From: CAZKTS01 sp964555735
Lineage (GTDB): Bacteria > Actinomycetota > Acidimicrobiia > IMCC26256 > PALSA-555
Direction of reading: 5' to 3'
DNA: 12,811 bases
Assembly (NCBI GenBank): GCA_964555735.1
Contig: CAZKTS010000270.1
Span: 1 to 12,811, forward strand
Positions within the stretch are counted from its first letter, which is position 1, and every line of letters starts with the position of its first letter. The position numbers and the translations under genes were made by a program. Positions 12,195 through 12,811 of the stretch are shown here, piece after piece. The notes below the pieces were generated by a model, which did no database searches, was not told the origin of the DNA, and saw only the letters and a list, made by a program, of their open reading frames with translations.

Positions 12195-12811
12195 ATGGCT
12201 CCGCTGACCCCCGACGACGCCCTCACCCAAGCCGTCGACCAGACCGGCCTCGACGACTTCGGTCCCGACTCGTTCCGACCGGGTCTCGACGCCCTGTGCG
12301 ACTCGCTGGCGGCCGACGCCCGGCTGAGCGAGCTGGGTGAAGTCGTCCTCGCCACCACGGTCGTGGCCGCGCTCGCGAACCGCCTGCGCGTCGTCGACTG
12401 GGTGCGCACGCATCCCGAGGTCGCCGACGAGCGCATCGAGGCCCCGATCGTGGTCATCGGCATGTTCCGCGCCGGCACCACCTTCCTCAGCAACGTCCTC
12501 GACCAGGACCCGGCGAACCGCGCGCTGCTGCGGTGGGAGTCCGGCGACAGCGTCCCCCCGCCGTCGCCGGCCACCCTCCGGAGCGGCCCGCGGGTCGACG
12601 CGGCCATCGCCGCGGGCGAGATGCTCGACCAGCTCAACCCGAAGATGAAGGCGATCCACCACGAGGGCGCGACCGACGCGACCGAGTGCATCGCGGTCAT
12701 GGCCCAGGACTTCCACAGCCTCTCGTGGGAGCCGATCGCCAACGTCGCCGGCTACAGCCGCTGGCTGCTCGCGGCCGATCAGCGCTCGGGCTACGAGTAC
12801 CACCGCCAGGT
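12195..12811 (+). CDS. Sulfotransferase-family protein, N-terminal part (runs off window)
   Basis: The frame is open from ATG 12195 to the window end (205 codons visible). After an N-terminal helical stretch, IVVIGMFRAGTTFLSNVLDQDP (85-106) is the phosphosulfate-binding loop of the Sulfotransfer_3-type family: a strand, then R-x-G-T-T, where PAPS would bind. RWESGDSVPPP and the following helices fit the same family. These proteins transfer sulfate from PAPS to a hydroxyl or amine; many long actinobacterial members have no known substrate. It starts 4 nt after the end of the oxidoreductase frame without a good SD, so it probably depends on coupling. The TAG in the gene before it may therefore reduce its expression. 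The C-terminal half, with the 3'-phosphate-binding residues, is not visible. Confidence 0.82.
   Translation, partial: MAPLTPDDALTQAVDQTGLDDFGPDSFRPGLDALCDSLAADARLSELGEVVLATTVVAALANRLRVVDWVRTHPEVADERIEAPIVVIGMFRAGTTFLSNVLDQDPANRALLRWESGDSVPPPSPATLRSGPRVDAAIAAGEMLDQLNPKMKAIHHEGATDATECIAVMAQDFHSLSWEPIANVAGYSRWLLAADQRSGYEYHRQ

Noticed and set aside
9974..12742. A 922-codon open frame on the minus strand spanning four plus-strand genes
   Set aside because: It lies antisense to HxlR, TetR, the oxidoreductase and the sulfotransferase, and its translation is Arg/Gly/Asp/Val-rich without domains. This is a codon-bias shadow in GC-rich DNA.

Overview
The window is a high-GC (about 70%) bacterial chromosome segment. 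Four features suggest Actinomycetota: a luciferase-like F420-type oxidoreductase, an XRE/MmyB-type regulator, several starts that look leaderless (TANNNT box 6-9 nt before the start codon, no Shine-Dalgarno), and a large sulfotransferase-family protein. The class Acidimicrobiia is a reasonable guess but is not proven. There are no tRNA, rRNA, CRISPR, insertion-sequence or phage genes. The region is gene-dense, and most intergenic gaps carry readable regulatory sequence.

Layout, left to right. 1-735: the end of an ArsR-type repressor, overlapping by 4 bp an AHSA1/SRPBCC-domain gene. 736-1306: a VOC/glyoxalase-fold gene that appears to start at CTG. It sits between an elaborate multi-hairpin leader and a long terminator-like hairpin. 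1307-2582: an LLM-class oxidoreductase, convergent with a small NTF2/SnoaL-like gene. 2583-4538: a divergent control region with two copies of a 17-bp palindrome, then an MmyB-type XRE regulator and a pirin (cupin dioxygenase-like) gene. 4548-7953 (minus strand): a run of ABC ATPase (ModF-like), PAS-GGDEF diguanylate cyclase and serine hydrolase. The first two overlap by 4 bp (GTGA). 8014-9897: an MFS exporter divergent from the ABC gene and convergent with a YceI-family gene. 9898-12811: an HxlR regulator divergent from yceI, a TetR regulator, an MDR/quinone-oxidoreductase-like gene broken by an in-frame TAG, and the start of a sulfotransferase-family gene that runs off the window.

The region reads as a series of small, locally regulated stress or small-molecule modules, each with its own transcription factor: ArsR with SRPBCC, MmyB/XRE with NTF2-like (and perhaps pirin), HxlR with YceI, and TetR with MDR and sulfotransferase. 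I see no convincing new multi-gene defence or biosynthetic system. The best leads are the structured leader with CTG start before the VOC gene, the helically phased palindromes in the XRE/NTF2 divergent promoter, the single amber codon splitting an otherwise intact oxidoreductase, and the coupling of a diguanylate cyclase to an orphan ABC ATPase.
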